From Azolla caroliniana (Eukaryota > Polypodiophyta): a stretch of DNA of 64,000 bases. Location of the stretch: positions 16,554,001 to 16,618,000 of the forward strand of contig JBHGNT010000008.1 in the NCBI GenBank assembly GCA_043228905.1, given 5' to 3'. The position numbers were made by a program, and so were the translations under genes. The notes below the pieces were generated by a model. The model did no database searches, had not been told where the DNA came from, and saw only the letters and a program-made list of their open reading frames with translations. Below are positions 11,906 through 23,324 of this stretch, in pieces. Every line of letters begins with the position of its first letter. Position 1 is the stretch's first letter.

Positions 11906-12712
11906 TGTCGTGCCTCTCGGCGCTGGTTCGTTACGTGAGTCGGGTGGGAACCGCTAGGGTTTTGGACTAGGAGAAAGGAGATCGTGAGATAGAGATCAAT
12001 TATGAGTAAATAACAAAGAGAAAGATAAGAAAATTGTGAATCACACGAGTATACTATATTAATTGGTACTTAGGTTGTTAAGAGAGAAGTAGATGCATAA
12101 ATCGTGAACCCCACGAATAATTTTTATATTGATCAATACTTAATCCAAAATAACCAACCCTTATACATCTTTCTCTCCTCCTTATATAAGGACGGAAGAG
12201 GCTAAGCATAGCTTCTTGCTTCTCTAAAGTGTTCATGCTCTCTAAATTTGCATGCTTTTCTTTTCCCACTATGATTTCCTGAATTTAGCATTCATGCCTG
12301 CTAGATGTGCATGCGTAATTTTATTAGTATACATATAAAGTTTTCACGGACTCTAAAAATGCATGACTTACCTTTTAATAAAGGTAGGCGAAAATAAAGG
12401 TTTTATACATATTAAATCTATATTTAAAACACTTAGAATAAGTTAGTATAATGGTGAGGTTAGAGTTTGTCTACGTGGAGGTGCAAGGTTCAAATCTTGT
12501 CCTATGCACGTAACAGAAAATTTAATGTTTCTTTTATTTACAATTGTGTCTCTTCATCCCGTAAGAGACTCTCACCGGCCTTCTTCATCCAGCTCTTCCT
12601 TGCCGATTCCTCCTTGCCGGTTCCTCTTCGTCTGGTTCTCATCGGGTATTTCATTCTCTATCCGGATGGACAAAATGCAATTTCCACGTAGTGTGTAAAT
12701 TACACTACGAGA
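11906..12712 (-). repeat. 5' LTR of the inner Gypsy element
   Basis: 807 bp. Begins 'tgtcgtgcctctcgg'. Ends 'actacgaga', where the paired LTR has 'actacgaca', so the terminal CA has become GA. The A-box/B-box module lies at 12440-12500 on the plus strand ('gttagtataatggtgagg' and 'aggttcaaatcttg'). Confidence 0.85.
12440..12500 (+). promoter_or_regulatory. tRNA-like A-box/B-box module, antisense in the LTR
   Basis: Better preserved than in the left LTR: A-box-like 'gtataatggtgagg' and B-box-like 'ggttcaaatc' about 30 bases later, with flanking 'gcaag/cttgt' pairing around the B box. Confidence 0.5.
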
Positions 12713-12715
12713 ACG

Positions 12716-12729
12716 TCGGGTTCACCAAA
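12716..12729 (-). other. Primer-binding site of the outer element
   Basis: Minus strand 'TGGTGAACCCGACG', separated by a few bases from the LTR start at 12732. It is identical to the inner family's primer site. Confidence 0.7.
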
Positions 12730-12731
12730 GA

Positions 12732-13782
12732 TGTCGCAAAAATACGACAAGGACACGTGAACTTGAGGCAGGGCCCCGGGGCCTACTACTAGTGGATATC
12801 AAATTCGTGTGTTTTTGTATTATGAATTAATTGATATGACAAAGTTTGATCATTTTTATTAGTCAAGAAAGAGAAAAATTACAATATGTCTGAAGATTGG
12901 GATTCAGAAGTTTTAGGTTTACTAAGATTAATAGAAAAGAAAAAATAGGGGTTTTGAGAGATATGACTTCCGTAGGGAAATTTAGGGTTTTTGAGTCTTA
13001 TGGCTTCTGTAGCGAAACTTAGCGTTTTTGAGCCTTATGGCTTCATAAGATAAGGGAGAGAAGGAACAAAAAAAAATGAAGAGCGCTCGAGTGTTGTAAA
13101 AAAAATGGAAATTTATATGGGTTTCTTTGTTGATCCCTCCTTTCATGTTCCTTTCCCTCCCCCACTTTTAGTTGCATGGCTTTTAGTTGGATGGACTCCA
13201 TTTTTAGTTGCTTGGCCTCCTTTTTTAGTTGCTTCGCCTTTACTTTTAGTTTCATGCGACCGTTTTGTATAATTTCGCCACATGATCCACAATCATCCAT
13301 AAAGTTCAGCCACTGCGTAATCCGTACGTGCGTCACAACCAAACCATAGACGCGTCCGCGTGCGCGCATCTTGACCGCCCCATGTACGCGTCCACGCGCT
13401 CGTCGACACAAACACGCGCGTCTCGATCGGGCCGTATGTCGTGACCCAAAATCGTTTGAGCCATTTATCCACACAATTTAGCCCAAGTCACCTTGAACAT
13501 TCTGTGCTTCACACATAGACATAAAGTAATAGGTTATGGCTCTCCTTATATAATATGGGATCCAATGTTGTCCTATCTATGTGGGATATCTCACAGTTTT
13601 GCTTTTCCCAATCTTCTCAAACTTCACTCTCACATAACTTGATACTTATTTATCTATTTCATGCGTAGAAAAATGCATTATGAAGCTCTTGAAGATATCT
13701 ATCTTCCTATATCAATCCATTAAGCTAATCTTAAATACTTATTTTACTAGTTTTCATATCGTGTGTGAAAAACCATACGAGA
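12732..13782 (-). repeat. 5' LTR of the outer element
   Basis: Matches 2585-3645 end to end. It differs by small indels and scattered substitutions, clearly more than the inner pair, so the outer insertion looks older, as nesting requires. Confidence 0.8.
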
Positions 13783-14228
13783 ACGCAAGTTCCTTGCGCA
13801 TAGAACATATACCTCTTGACGTATCCTCACGTGGAGAATTCAAGCCCCTCCCACGCCATCCTCAAAAGCCCAATCTCCCCAATCCCTAGCTCCTATTATT
13901 TCGATTGTAGTTCTTTGTTGTTCTCCCCTTATGATCTTGAATGTCATGGGAACAAAACATATGCTACCTTGCATTTTATCCGCCCTCAAGGGTGAACCTA
14001 TATTCACTAATACACGACTTTCTACAAATCTCTACAATTTAATCTCACATGACTTTGTAAATATTTTCCCTGGGTCTAGGTCTAATCTATGGATGGACTC
14101 TTACTATCTAATCCATTGGAATCATTGCTTTTTAGGCATCCTAGATTAGAAATTTTGAGTTTCTCTCAGTTATTTTTCATCACAATTTTAGATAAAATAG
14201 GTATTTCTCTAAGTAGAGCTACATATCA

Positions 14229-14314
14229 CGGGTGATGGCATAGTTCTCTAGTGCGTAAGTCTCATAAGTCTTGAGATATATTCAGAGGTCGAGAAATGAA
14301 GGCTCTGTCACCCC
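14229..14314 (+). pseudogene. tRNA-Met(CAT)-like, degenerate
   Basis: Retains 'ctcata' of the anticodon loop and the 'tcacccc' acceptor 3' strand. D arm and T arm are mutated, and the T-loop TTCAA is lost. Confidence 0.55.
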
Positions 14315-14683
14315 ATCCACGTAACCATGATCTCTTCAATCATTAATTCATATCATGTCGATTGTTGATGATCCCTAATTTTCTTCAATGTCATGGGAAC
14401 ACACCACATGCTACATGGCATTTTATCCACCTTATCAGTATATCCACATGCTATATTCAGTAATACACCACTTTATGCAAATCACTCCCAATTTAAATTC
14501 GCATAATCTTGTGAATATTCTCTATGGGTTTAGAACTAAAATTTGGATGGACTCTTACTACTTAATACATAGGTATCATTGCTTTGTAGGCATGCTAGCT
14601 TTGAAATTTTGAGCCTCTCTCAGGTGTCTTTCATCACAATCTCAGATAAAATAGGTCTTTCTCCGATGTAAAGCTACATATTA

Positions 14684-14767
14684 GGGGTGGTGGCGTAGTT
14701 GGCTAGCATGTAGGTCTCATAGTTCATGACATATCCTCAAGTGGAGACTTAAAGCCTCTCTCACCCC
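14684..14767 (+). pseudogene. tRNA-Met(CAT)-like, degenerate
   Basis: 84 nt. The acceptor stem GGGGTGG/TCACCCC is like the functional plant gene. The anticodon CAT is present, but D-stem pairs and the T loop ('acttaaagc') are damaged. Confidence 0.6.
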
Positions 14768-15172
14768 ATCCACGACATCTTGGTCTCTAGAATCATTAAT
14801 TCCTTTCATGTTGAGTTGTGTTCTTCTCTAATTTTCTCTGATTTCCTTTCATGTTGAGTACTGTTCTTCTCTAATTTATTTCAATGTCATGGGAACACAA
14901 CACATGCTACATGGCTTTTTATCCACCCTATCAGTATATCTATATTCAGTACCGCAACTACTTTTGCAAACCATTCCGAATTTCAGCTCGCATGACTATG
15001 TGAATATTCTCGGTCGCAATATGCCTATCCTGAGGGTAGTCTCTTAATTAAGTCATCTATACCTATCATTCGTGTAAAGGTATCGTAAATTTGAAATTTA
15101 GTGATGGCCTCACCTATTATCTATTATCATGGGTATAAGGTAAAATTAGGATGTTCCTAGATCTACGCATTA

Positions 15173-15256
15173 GAGTTGATGATGCAGGTTCCTTGCACAT
15201 AGATTTGATAGCTCTTGACGTATCCTCACGTGGAGAATTAAAGCCCCTCTCACGCC
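15173..15256 (+). pseudogene. Decayed tRNA-Met relic in the B-type monomer
   Basis: Aligns over its whole length with the tRNA of the A-type monomer: 'gatgatgcag', 'gctcttgacgtatcctcacg' and 'aaagcccctctcacgcc' correspond to D arm, intron/anticodon 3' side and T arm/acceptor. CAT is no longer present. Equivalent relics lie near 13783, 17266, 21896, 22796, 23685, 44063, 44955, 45852, 50497, 51908 and 52802. Confidence 0.65.
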
Positions 15257-15628
15257 ATCCTCGTAATCCCTATCTCACCAATCCTTACCTCTTATCATGT
15301 CGATTATCGTGGTTTTGTGTTCTCCGCTTATGATCTTACATGTCATGGGAACACAACACATGCTACATGGCATTTTACCCACCCTCAAGTGTTGACCTAT
15401 ATTCAGTAATAGAGCAGTTTCTGCAAATCACTCCCAATTTAGATTCACATGACCAAGTGAATATTCTCTCTCGATCTCGGTCTAAGATGTGGATGGACTC
15501 TTACTATCTAATCCAGAGGTATCACTGCGTTTTAGGCATCCTAGGTTAGAAATTTTGATATTCCCTCGGGTATCTTTCATCTCTATCTCGGGTAAACTAG
15601 GTTTTTCTCCATGTAGAGCTACATATCA

Positions 15629-15712
15629 GGGGTGATGGCACAGTTGGCTACTGCGTAGGTCTCATAGCTCTTGAGATATCCTGAGGTCGAGAGTTCAAGC
15701 ATTTCTCATCCC
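15629..15712 (+). pseudogene. tRNA-Met(CAT)-like, T-stem damaged
   Basis: Anticodon loop, 11-nt intron and T loop are intact. The T-stem 3' strand is 'atttc' instead of 'ctctc', and the acceptor 3' strand is 'tcatccc'. Confidence 0.65.
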
Positions 15713-15801
15713 ATCCATGACATCATGGTCTCTGCAATCATTAATTCCTATCATGTGAATTTCTGTTCTTCTCTAATTTTCTTCAATGTCATGGGAACAT
15801 A

Positions 15802-16986
15802 ACACATACGAACTAATCCTATCGGTATTCGCATGGTAGTGATGTCTCGGTTCTCCACGGCTAGTTGGAATTGGTCATAACCGGAGTATAGGTCTCTGAT
15901 GGAGTATATCACACATCCGGCAAATGCTTCTGCAAATTCGTCCACTATCGGATCGACGCGAAAGTTCCAAATCGTGACCTTGTTCACTAGTTGCAAGTCT
16001 TGAATAAACCAGAGTGACCCATTCTTCTTCGGAACCGTAAAGCATTGATTTGAGTACGGAGCGTTTGATGGCTCTAGAATCCCCATCGCCACCTTCTCCT
16101 TGAGCAAGTCGATGATTTTTGGAATATGCACCCGTGGCACCGGAATCGGCTTCAGGTTCCACGGCACATGATCAATCGTGAAGATCACCATTGGATCCAC
16201 TATCTTCGGAATAACCTACCCTATCTCCTTCGATGTGAATGCAAATGCTTTTCCATGTTGTTCCAACATCTCACGAAACTGTTCTTCTTCTTTTTGTAAG
16301 AGGAAACCACCTCCACCAATCCGATGTTTTTTCCGGGTCTCATCCATGAAGGCATGTCTGATATCCACGGACTTTCAAAGTGTCATATCGGCGGGTAGCA
16401 GTCCCGCGGCCGGTTTCACGTTCTTCTCCACGGTCTTGTATTTCATACTTACCATTGCTTCTTCTTTGAGGAGCGCATCCGGCCCCATTTTCGCAATGGT
16501 CTCATACATCTCGACCGATTCCACTGGAACTACCCCGTCTCCCTGGCTATTTTCTTTCGTAAGCTCTTCAATCCCTTGTAGCTTGCTCCCATAAAACACT
16601 TCTTCGACTACTCCCACGATTTCTTCATCTTCTTTTATTATCGATGCCGACCGTAACTTATCCTCTACTTTTCGAGATTCTTTCTTCATTCCTCCAGTTA
16701 TGGGCGTGTACGTAGATGCCCCATCAGGACCAATTCGTACTTGTTTTGCTCCGAGATTTTTCTTCCTCTGTGGGGTATTAGGGCTTCCTGGACTATCACT
16801 TCCCCACTCCGCACCGGTCCACTCTAAAAATCCATCTTTGTTTGGGACAAGAGCTCCCTCTTGTTTGGGACAGTTAGAAATTGGACGGATTTCCCTCCGC
16901 TTTGACTCCGAATTTGTGCAAAAGCCGCACCGCTATCGAGCACCTCCGTCTCCATCCATGATGTTGTGATAAAGGGTTGCCCGAGG
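15802..16986 (-). pseudogene. Gypsy pol fragment (inner family) without LTRs, inserted in the satellite
   Basis: Corresponds to about 8757-10010 of the full-length element: protease-RT linker plus RT fingers ('RWFTVPKKNG' type sequence, here 'QCFTVPKKNGSLWFIQ'). It has an internal deletion of roughly 35 bp near 16383. Neither end is an LTR. The 16-mer 'ggaacataacacatac' of the satellite stands on both sides (15794-15809 and 16985-17000), so the fragment sits in a duplicated satellite motif. Capture during break repair or gene-conversion patching is likelier than transposition. Confidence 0.75.
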
Positions 16987-17711
16987 AACATAACACATAC
17001 TCATGGCATTTTATCCACCCTGTGAGTCAATCTATATTCAGTACCACAGCTGATTTTGCAAACCAGTCCGAATTTAAGCTTGCATGACTATGTGAATATT
17101 CTCGGTCGCAATATTCGTACCATAAGGGTGGTATCTTACTTAAGTAATCTATACTTATCACTGGTGTAACATCGTCATAAATTTGAAATTTAGTGATGGT
17201 CTCACCGATTTTCTATTATCACAGGTATAAGGTAAAATTAGGATGTTCCTCAATATACGCATTAGTGTTGATGACGCAAGTTCCTTGAGCATAGATCTGA
17301 TAGCTCTTGACGTATCCTCACACGGAGAATTAAAGCCCCTCGCACACCATCCTCGTAATCCCAATCTCCACAATTCGTAACTCTTATCATGTTGATTGTC
17401 ATTGTTTTGTGTTCTCCGCCTATGATCTTCCATGTCATGGGAACACAACACATGCTAAATACCATTTTATCCACCCTCAAGTGTCGACCTATATTCACTA
17501 ATACACCACTTTCTGCAAATCACTCCCAATTTAAATTTGCATGACCCTATGAATAATCTCCCTCAGTCTCAGCCTAATATGTGGATGGACTCTTACTATC
17601 TATTCCATACGTATTATTGCTTTTTAGGCATCCTAGGTTAGAAATTTTGAGCTTCCCTTAGACATCTTTCATCACTATCTGTGGTAAAATTGGTGTTTCT
17701 CCGTGTACAAC
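16987..17711. repeat. tRNA-Met satellite array, segment 2
   Basis: One B-type monomer with a decayed tRNA near 17266-17348, followed by the first half of an A-type monomer. It stops at 'gtgtacaactacga', where the Gypsy fragment begins instead of the tRNA. Confidence 0.8.
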
Positions 17712-19560
17712 TACGAATTTGTGCAAAAGCCGCACCGCTATCGAGCACCTCCGTCTCCATCCATGATGTTTTGATAAAAGGTTGCCCGAGGATCATGGAG
17801 TGTGAGACCTCATTTGAATAAAGAAATTTTGGGTTATCTCCAAATCTCCGATCTTCACCGTGACATCCGGACAAGGCGCAAATAGGTCTTCTATTGCTTT
17901 AGTGGTTGCCCGAATCTTCCATCCATGATTAGTATTAATAGGCGACTTCCCCTTCTAGTAGAACTCCTTGGACATCAAGTTGATCTCCGATCCGTGATCA
18001 ATCAATGCTAGCACGGGCTCTTTGATGTTGCCGATTCGGACCGGAGTCTCCGTAGTTGCACGTGCCCAATGTGGCCTTGTGTAGTGGGAGTTCAGAATTC
18101 CGTCCTCCAATTTGGTGTCATTCATTAAAACGGTATTTGCATTCACCCTTGGAGCATTTTCCTCCGTACTTTGTCTTTTTCTCTTTACGAGATCCACAAG
18201 AAGATCGTGGAACTCCTTCTTCGCTATTCCAAGTAATTCCCGAAGCGAAAATTCTACCCGGTTATCGAGGATTCTCTCCTTGAACACCTTTTTCAAGTCC
18301 GTTTGTTGTTCGATGTCCGAGGTGAGCTTGAATGCCGAAATCATCTTTTCTTTTCCCTTCCCTCCGGAGTTCCAGCTTTCCGGTGTCTTTGATTGTCCGG
18401 TTGCATGCGCCGTCGTTTCTCGTCTATATACACTTCATGCAATTGACATAAGGTGTACACGCTATTCTTATCGACGGGGCACTCCCATCCCGTAGCTTCA
18501 CGGATATTTTCCGTGGTGCTTTGGATCTCATTGGAGTTGGTTTTCTTGGGGTTTTCCGGCCAAAAAGACACCTTTGCTCCTGATGACTCACCCACACTTA
18601 TTCCCGCGGTTGTCGCATAATTACCTTTTGCTGATATTTCCTCCTCTAGGACCTTCATGCCGCCTTTCAGGAAGTTCAATCGGAGTTGCTTCTGAGAGTC
18701 CATTGAATGAATCTGATTTCCCTTGTAGTAGATAAGAGCTCGTCGTAATGCCTCCTTGTGCTCGTCGCAATCCCTTCGATCATGTTCGGTGCTATCACAC
18801 CATATACACCATATACTTGGGACTTGTGGAACGGTCATTCGACTTCTTCACCATCACGATTTTTAGATTCTCCATCTCCTTCAGCAACTGCTCCACCGTG
18901 GTTGCGTCGATTCCCTTCTCGATCGTAGTCTCCCGAGCCTGCGATTGCTGGTCTTCCAATCCGGATCTCGGTTTCGGAATCAGTTCCGAAACCCTCTTTT
19001 CTTTGTTAGCAAGCTATTACCCCCTCGTTGTGTATTGTGCGATGATATCTCGCACATTATCCCATGTATCGGTGAGGCCACTCTCGGTGGTCGTGTCCTC
19101 CAAAAGCACTTCAAGGTCTTTCCAGTCAGGGACGTCCACGGCTCGTAGGAACATGATCACTTTGTCCGGTGCGAGGATAGCTTGATCTCTCGCGGACAAC
19201 CTCCCGAACCGAATTTCGAATGCCGAAAACACATCGAGGACCATCGAATCTTCGGCATTTCCACCCAATCTTCGAGCCCTCTCCTCGTTGCCTTGGAGGA
19301 GTCCTCGATGGCGAACGTGTTCTTTAGGGCCTCTTCAAATGGTTCCCATGTCGGATTTTGTTGTCGTATTACATGGATACTCCCTTGAAGACTGTCGGTC
19401 GCCACCCAGTTAAAGGATGTCACTTGTAATCCTTCCAAAATTCCACATCGTAGCATTTCCGCCTTGTAATCTCGCAAATACCGCAACACATCTTTCCCAT
19501 TGAATTGCCCGTTCTGTTGCACGAGCCGCTCTTCTACCGCCTCAATCTCCAACATTGCGC
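17712..19560 (-). pseudogene. Gypsy gag-protease fragment
   Basis: Minus-strand pieces: protease ('ALIDHGSEINLMS', 'SHSMILGQPFI') at 17712-18030; linker helices 17955-18344; gag C-terminus with an intact CCHC knuckle 'CIWCDSTEHDRRDC' 18341-18838; gag capsid helices 19017-19560. Stops and frameshifts occur near 17938, 18340, 18840, 19016 and 19250. RT and integrase are absent. Confidence 0.8.
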
Positions 19561-20264
19561 TGTCGTAGTGTATTCCACACACTACGTGAAAACCATAAAA
19601 TAATATGTCCGATTTTAGATACATATAAATAAATAAATAATATATCAAAAGAATTTATCACGTGCATAGGGCAAGATTCGAACCATGCACCTCCACGTAG
19701 ATAAACCCCAACTTTACCATTGTAATAACTTATCTTTAGTGTTATAAATATAGATTTAATACGTATAAGACCTTTATTTTCACATACCTTTATTAAAAGG
19801 TAAAAATCATGTATTCTTTAGAGTGTGAATATTTTATTTACACGTGACATTAAAAGTGACTCATGCACATCTAGCATGCATGAGCCCTATATTTAGGAAA
19901 TGACAAAGCATCACATGCACATTTAGTGTGCATGGACACTTTAGGTGAAAAAGCATGAAGCCATGCTTAACCTCTTCCATCTTTATATAAGGAGGAGAGA
20001 AATATGTATAAGGTTGTTGATTAATATACAAGGTTGGATCAATCTAATATATTCGTGGGATTCACGAATTTTGCCATCTAATTGCTCTAATAATCTAAAT
20101 ATTGTTTTAATTACACTAAACTCGTGGGATTCACGAGATTGCTATCTTACTTCTCTTTCCACTATTCATAACTAGCCTTAAGTTGTATTCCTCTTCCTCC
20201 TAGTCTAAAACCTTGGCGGTTCCCACCCGACTCACGCAACGATCTGGAGCCGATGGGCACGACA
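19561..20264 (+). mobile_element. Solo LTR inserted in the Gypsy gag
   Basis: 704 bp from 'TGTCGTAGTG' to 'GGGCACGACA', opposite in orientation to its host element. In the duplicate (48155-48858) it is flanked by a 4-bp direct repeat 'gcgc'. Here the right flank has lost 19 bases including most of that repeat. The antisense A/B-box module is on the minus strand at about 19655-19727. LTR-LTR recombination after insertion explains the missing interior. Confidence 0.8.
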
Positions 20265-20351
20265 GCCGCTCGAACATCACCATCATGTTGTTAGCCTCTG
20301 GTTGAATTTCCATCTCCTTGCCACCCGGTTTCACGTCGGGTTCACCACTTG
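20265..20351 (-). pseudogene. Gypsy gag N-terminal end and leader, cut off by the solo LTR
   Basis: Encodes the 'GGKEMEIQPEANNMM' segment equivalent to the first residues of the full-length gag, then the primer-binding site 'TGGTGAACCCGACG' (minus strand) next to the LTR. Confidence 0.65.
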
Positions 20352-21054
20352 TGTCGCGCCTTTCGGCTCCGGATCGTTGCGTGAGTTGGGTGGGAACCAT
20401 TGAGGTTTTTGACTAGGAGAAAGAAGAATATGGGATAAGGCTAGTAATGAATAGGTAAAAAGAGAGGTAACTTATGAATCTCGTGAATCCCACAAGTTTA
20501 GTGTGTTTAATCAATATTTAGATAGTAAGAGACAATATAGATGACAAATTCGTGAATCCCACGAATATATTATATTGGTCAATCCTTACAAAATAATCAA
20601 CAACCATATACATCTTTCTCTCCTCCTTATATAAGGATGGGAGAGACTAAGCATAACTTCCTACTTTTTCTAAAGTGCGTGACATGCTTTTTCTACTATG
20701 CTTTTATTCCTAAATATAGTGCCAATGCACTCTAGATGTGCACAACTATTTTTTTATTGGTTTATATTTCTCTTGTAAATAAAGTATTCACGCCCTCTAA
20801 AAATGCATGATTTACCTTTTAATAAAGGTAGGCATAAATAAAAGTCTTATAGCTATTAAATGTATATTTATAATAGTTATGACAAGTTAATACAATGGTA
20901 AAGTTTTGGTTTATTTACATAGACGTATAGGGTTCGAATCTTACACTCTACATGTAATAAATATTTTAATATTTACTTTTATTTATATATATGTACTTAA
21001 ATCGAATATATTATTTTTACATTTTTCACATAGTGTGCGGACTACACTACAACA
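20352..21054 (-). repeat. 5' LTR of the truncated Gypsy
   Basis: 703 bp, 'tgtcgcgcctttcgg' to 'actacaaca'. Related to but diverged from the 807-bp LTRs at 5432 and 11906. It carries the A/B-box module at 20885-20945 ('tacaatggtaaag', 'gggttcgaatc'). Confidence 0.8.
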
Positions 21055-21454
21055 ACGCGGAGAATTAAAGCCCCTCTCACGCCATCGTCGTAATCCCAAT
21101 CTCCCCACGCCTTAGCTCTTATAATGTCGATTGTCGTTGTTTTGTGTTCTCCGCTTGTGATCTTCCATATCATGGGAACACAACACATTCTAAATGGCAT
21201 TTTATCTGCCCTCGAGTGTCGACCTATATTCACTAATACACCACTTTCTACAAAACACTCCCAATTGAAATTGGCATGACCCTGTGAATATTCTCCATCG
21301 GTCTCGGTCTACTATGTCGATGGACTCTTACTATCTAATCCAAGGTATCATTTCTTTTTAGGCATCCAAGGTTAGAAATTTTAACCTTCCCTCACGTATC
21401 TTTCATCACTATCTATGGTAAAATAGGTGTTTCTCCGTGTAGAGTTACATATAA

Positions 21455-21539
21455 GGGGTGATGGCGCAGTTGGCTAGCGCGTAGGTCTCATAGCTCTTGA
21501 GATATCCTGAGGTCGAGAGTTCAAGCCTCTCTCACCCCA
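21455..21539 (+). tRNA. tRNA-Met(CAT), elongator type, intron-bearing, structurally intact
   Basis: All arms pair: acceptor GGGGTGA/TCACCCC, D stem GCGC/GCGC with loop AGTTGGCTA, anticodon loop CTCATAA after removal of an 11-nt intron (gctcttgagat) 3' of A37, T arm GAGAG-TTCAAGC-CTCTC, discriminator A. The layout equals plant elongator tRNA-Met genes, which carry an intron at this site. Internal A box (TGGCGCAGTTGGC) and B box (AGTTCAAGCC, one change from consensus GTTCGANNC) are present. The first T4 run is about 65 bases downstream, unusually far for a Pol III terminator. It is embedded in a satellite unit, so expression is uncertain. Confidence 0.75.
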
Positions 21540-22354
21540 TCCACGACATCATGGCCTCTGCAATTATTAATTCCTATCATGTAAATTTGTGTTCTTCTCT
21601 AATTTTCTTCAATGTCATGGGAACATAACACATACTCATGGCATTTTATCCTCTCTGTGAGTCAATCTATATTCAGTACCACAACTGCCTTTGGAAACCA
21701 TTCCGAATTTCAGCTCGCATGACTATGTGAATATTCTCAATCGCAATATGCCTATCATGAGGGTGGTCTCTTACTTAAGTAATCTATACTTATCATTGGT
21801 GTAAAGTCATCATAAATTTGAAATTGAGTGATGGTCTCACCTATTTTCTATTATCACAGGTATAAGGTAAAATTAAGATGTTGCTAGATATACGCATTAG
21901 AGTTGATCATGCAAGTTCCTTGCGCATAGATCTGATAGCTCTTGACGTATCCTCACGTGGAGATTAAAAGCCCCTCTCACGCCATCATCCTAATACCAAT
22001 CTCCCCAATCCTTAGCTCTTATCATGTCGATTGTCGTTGCTTTGTATTATCCACTTATGATCTTCCATGACATTGGAACACAACACTTGCTAAATAAAAT
22101 TTTATCCACACTCAAGTGTCGACCTATATTCACTAATACACAACTTTCTGCAAATCACTCCCAATTTAAATTCGCATGGCCTAGTGAATATTCCCCTCGG
22201 TCTCGGTCTAATATATGGATGGACTCTTACTATCTAATCCATAGGTATCATTGCTTTTCAGGAATCCTAGGTTAGAAAGTTTGAGCTTCCCTCTGGCATC
22301 TTTTATTACTATCTATGGTAAAATTGATCTTTCTTTGTGTAGAGTTACATATGA

Positions 22355-22439
22355 GGGGTGATGGTGCAGTTGGCTATCGCGTAGGTCTCATAGCTCTTGA
22401 GATATCCTGAGGTCGAGAGTTCAAGCCTCTCTCACCCCA
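22355..22439 (+). tRNA. tRNA-Met(CAT)-like, one D-stem mismatch
   Basis: Identical layout to the 21455 copy, with C11 to T and a change in the 3' D strand ('tcgc'). Acceptor, anticodon arm, intron and T arm are intact. Confidence 0.6.
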
Positions 22440-23240
22440 TCCATGACAACATAGTCTCTACAATCATTAACTCCTATCCTATAGATTTGTGTTCTTCTCT
22501 CATTTACTTCAATGTCATGGGAACATAACACATGCTGATGGCATTTTATCCACCGTGGGAGTCAATCTATATTCAGTATCACAACTAATTTTGCAAACCA
22601 TTCCGAATTTAAGCTCGCATGACTATGTGAATATTCTTGGTTGCAATATGCTTACCATGAGGGCGGTCTCTTACTTAAGTAATCTATACTTATCATTGGT
22701 GTAAAGTCATCATAAATTTGAAATTTAGTGATGGTCCCACCTATTTTCTGTTATCACGGGTATAAGGTAAAATTAAGATGTTCCTAGATATACGCATTAG
22801 CATTGATGACATAGATGTGAGAGCGCTTGATGTAGACTCACGTGGAGATTTAAAGCCCCTCTCACGCCGTCATTGTAATCCTAATCTCCTCAATCCTTAG
22901 CTCTTATCATGTCGATTGTCGTTGTTTTGTGTTCTCCACTTATGATCTTTCATGTCTTGGGAAAACAACACATGCTAAATGGCATTTTATCCACACTCAA
23001 GTGTCGACCTATATTCACTAATACACCACTTTCTACAAATCAGTCCCAATTCAATTTCGCATGACCATGTGAATATTCTCACTCGGTCTCGGTCTAATAT
23101 GTGGATGGACTCTTACTATCTAATCTATAGGTATCATTGCTTTTTCGGAATCCAAGGTTAGAAAGTTTGAGCTTCCCTCATGCATCTTTTATTATTATCT
23201 ATGGTAAAATAGGTGTTTCTTTGTGAAGAGCTACATATGA

Positions 23241-23324
23241 GGGGTGATGGCACAGTTGGCTAGCCCGTAGGTCTCATAGCTCTTGAGATATCCTGAGGTC
23301 GAGAGTTCAAGCCTCTCTCACCCC
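23241..23324 (+). pseudogene. tRNA-Met(CAT)-like, D stem disrupted
   Basis: D stem gcac/gccc cannot pair properly. All other arms match the 21455 copy. Confidence 0.6.

Larger units (their letters stand above)
5432..12712 (-). mobile_element. Inner Ty3/Gypsy retrotransposon, full length but disabled
   Basis: Two 807-bp LTRs (5432-6238, 11906-12712) flank a gag-protease-RT-RNase H-integrase interior read on the minus strand. The order of integrase after RT identifies Ty3/Gypsy. The interior is essentially two frames, gag-pro (11888 to 9828) and RT-IN (9621 to 6226), each broken by in-frame stops and separated by a frameshift near 9650-9800. No clear target duplication is seen: flanks are 'cttg' and 'acgt'. 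The same family provides the fragments at 15802-16986, 17712-21054 and 46306-49667. Confidence 0.85.
2585..13782 (-). mobile_element. Outer LTR retrotransposon, probably non-autonomous, carrying a nested Gypsy element
   Basis: Two ~1.05-kb direct repeats (2585-3645 and 12732-13782) flank it. A purine-rich tract on the minus strand abuts the left LTR and a tRNA-complementary primer site abuts the right one, so it is oriented on the minus strand. Its own interior is only about 1.8 kb (3646-5431 plus 12713-12731) and holds no recognisable gag or pol. The rest is a Gypsy element (5432-12712) inserted next to its primer-binding site. LTR ends and primer-binding site are of the same type as in the inner family, suggesting that it is mobilised in trans by that family. 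This last point is inference. Confidence 0.7.
13783..15801. repeat. tRNA-Met satellite array, segment 1
   Basis: Tandem ~0.45-kb monomers recognisable by 'gtcatgggaaca(c/t)aacacat', 'cattttatccacc', 'gactcttactatctaat' and a tRNA-Met-like or decayed tRNA stretch in each. tRNA positions in this segment are at 14229, 14684, 15173 (decayed) and 15629, spaced 455, 489 and 456 bp. Confidence 0.85.
17712..21054 (-). mobile_element. 3'-truncated Gypsy (inner family) with a solo LTR inserted
   Basis: Starts inside the protease region without a 3' LTR and runs through gag to a 5' LTR (20352-21054). A second LTR of a related subfamily (19561-20264) interrupts gag in the opposite orientation. The right edge abuts 'acgcggagaatt' of a satellite B monomer. 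Confidence 0.8.
16985..21624. repeat. Segmental duplication, copy 1
   Basis: Collinear with 45579-50237 at a constant offset of 28,594 up to 20264 and 28,613 afterwards. The single sizeable difference is a 19-base deletion here after 20266. It contains satellite, a truncated Gypsy, a solo LTR and one canonical tRNA-Met copy. Confidence 0.9.

Noticed and set aside
5432-12712. Chromodomain in the inner Gypsy
   Set aside because: After the GPY/F module only an acidic tail is seen before the polypurine tract; no aromatic cage or WEP motif.
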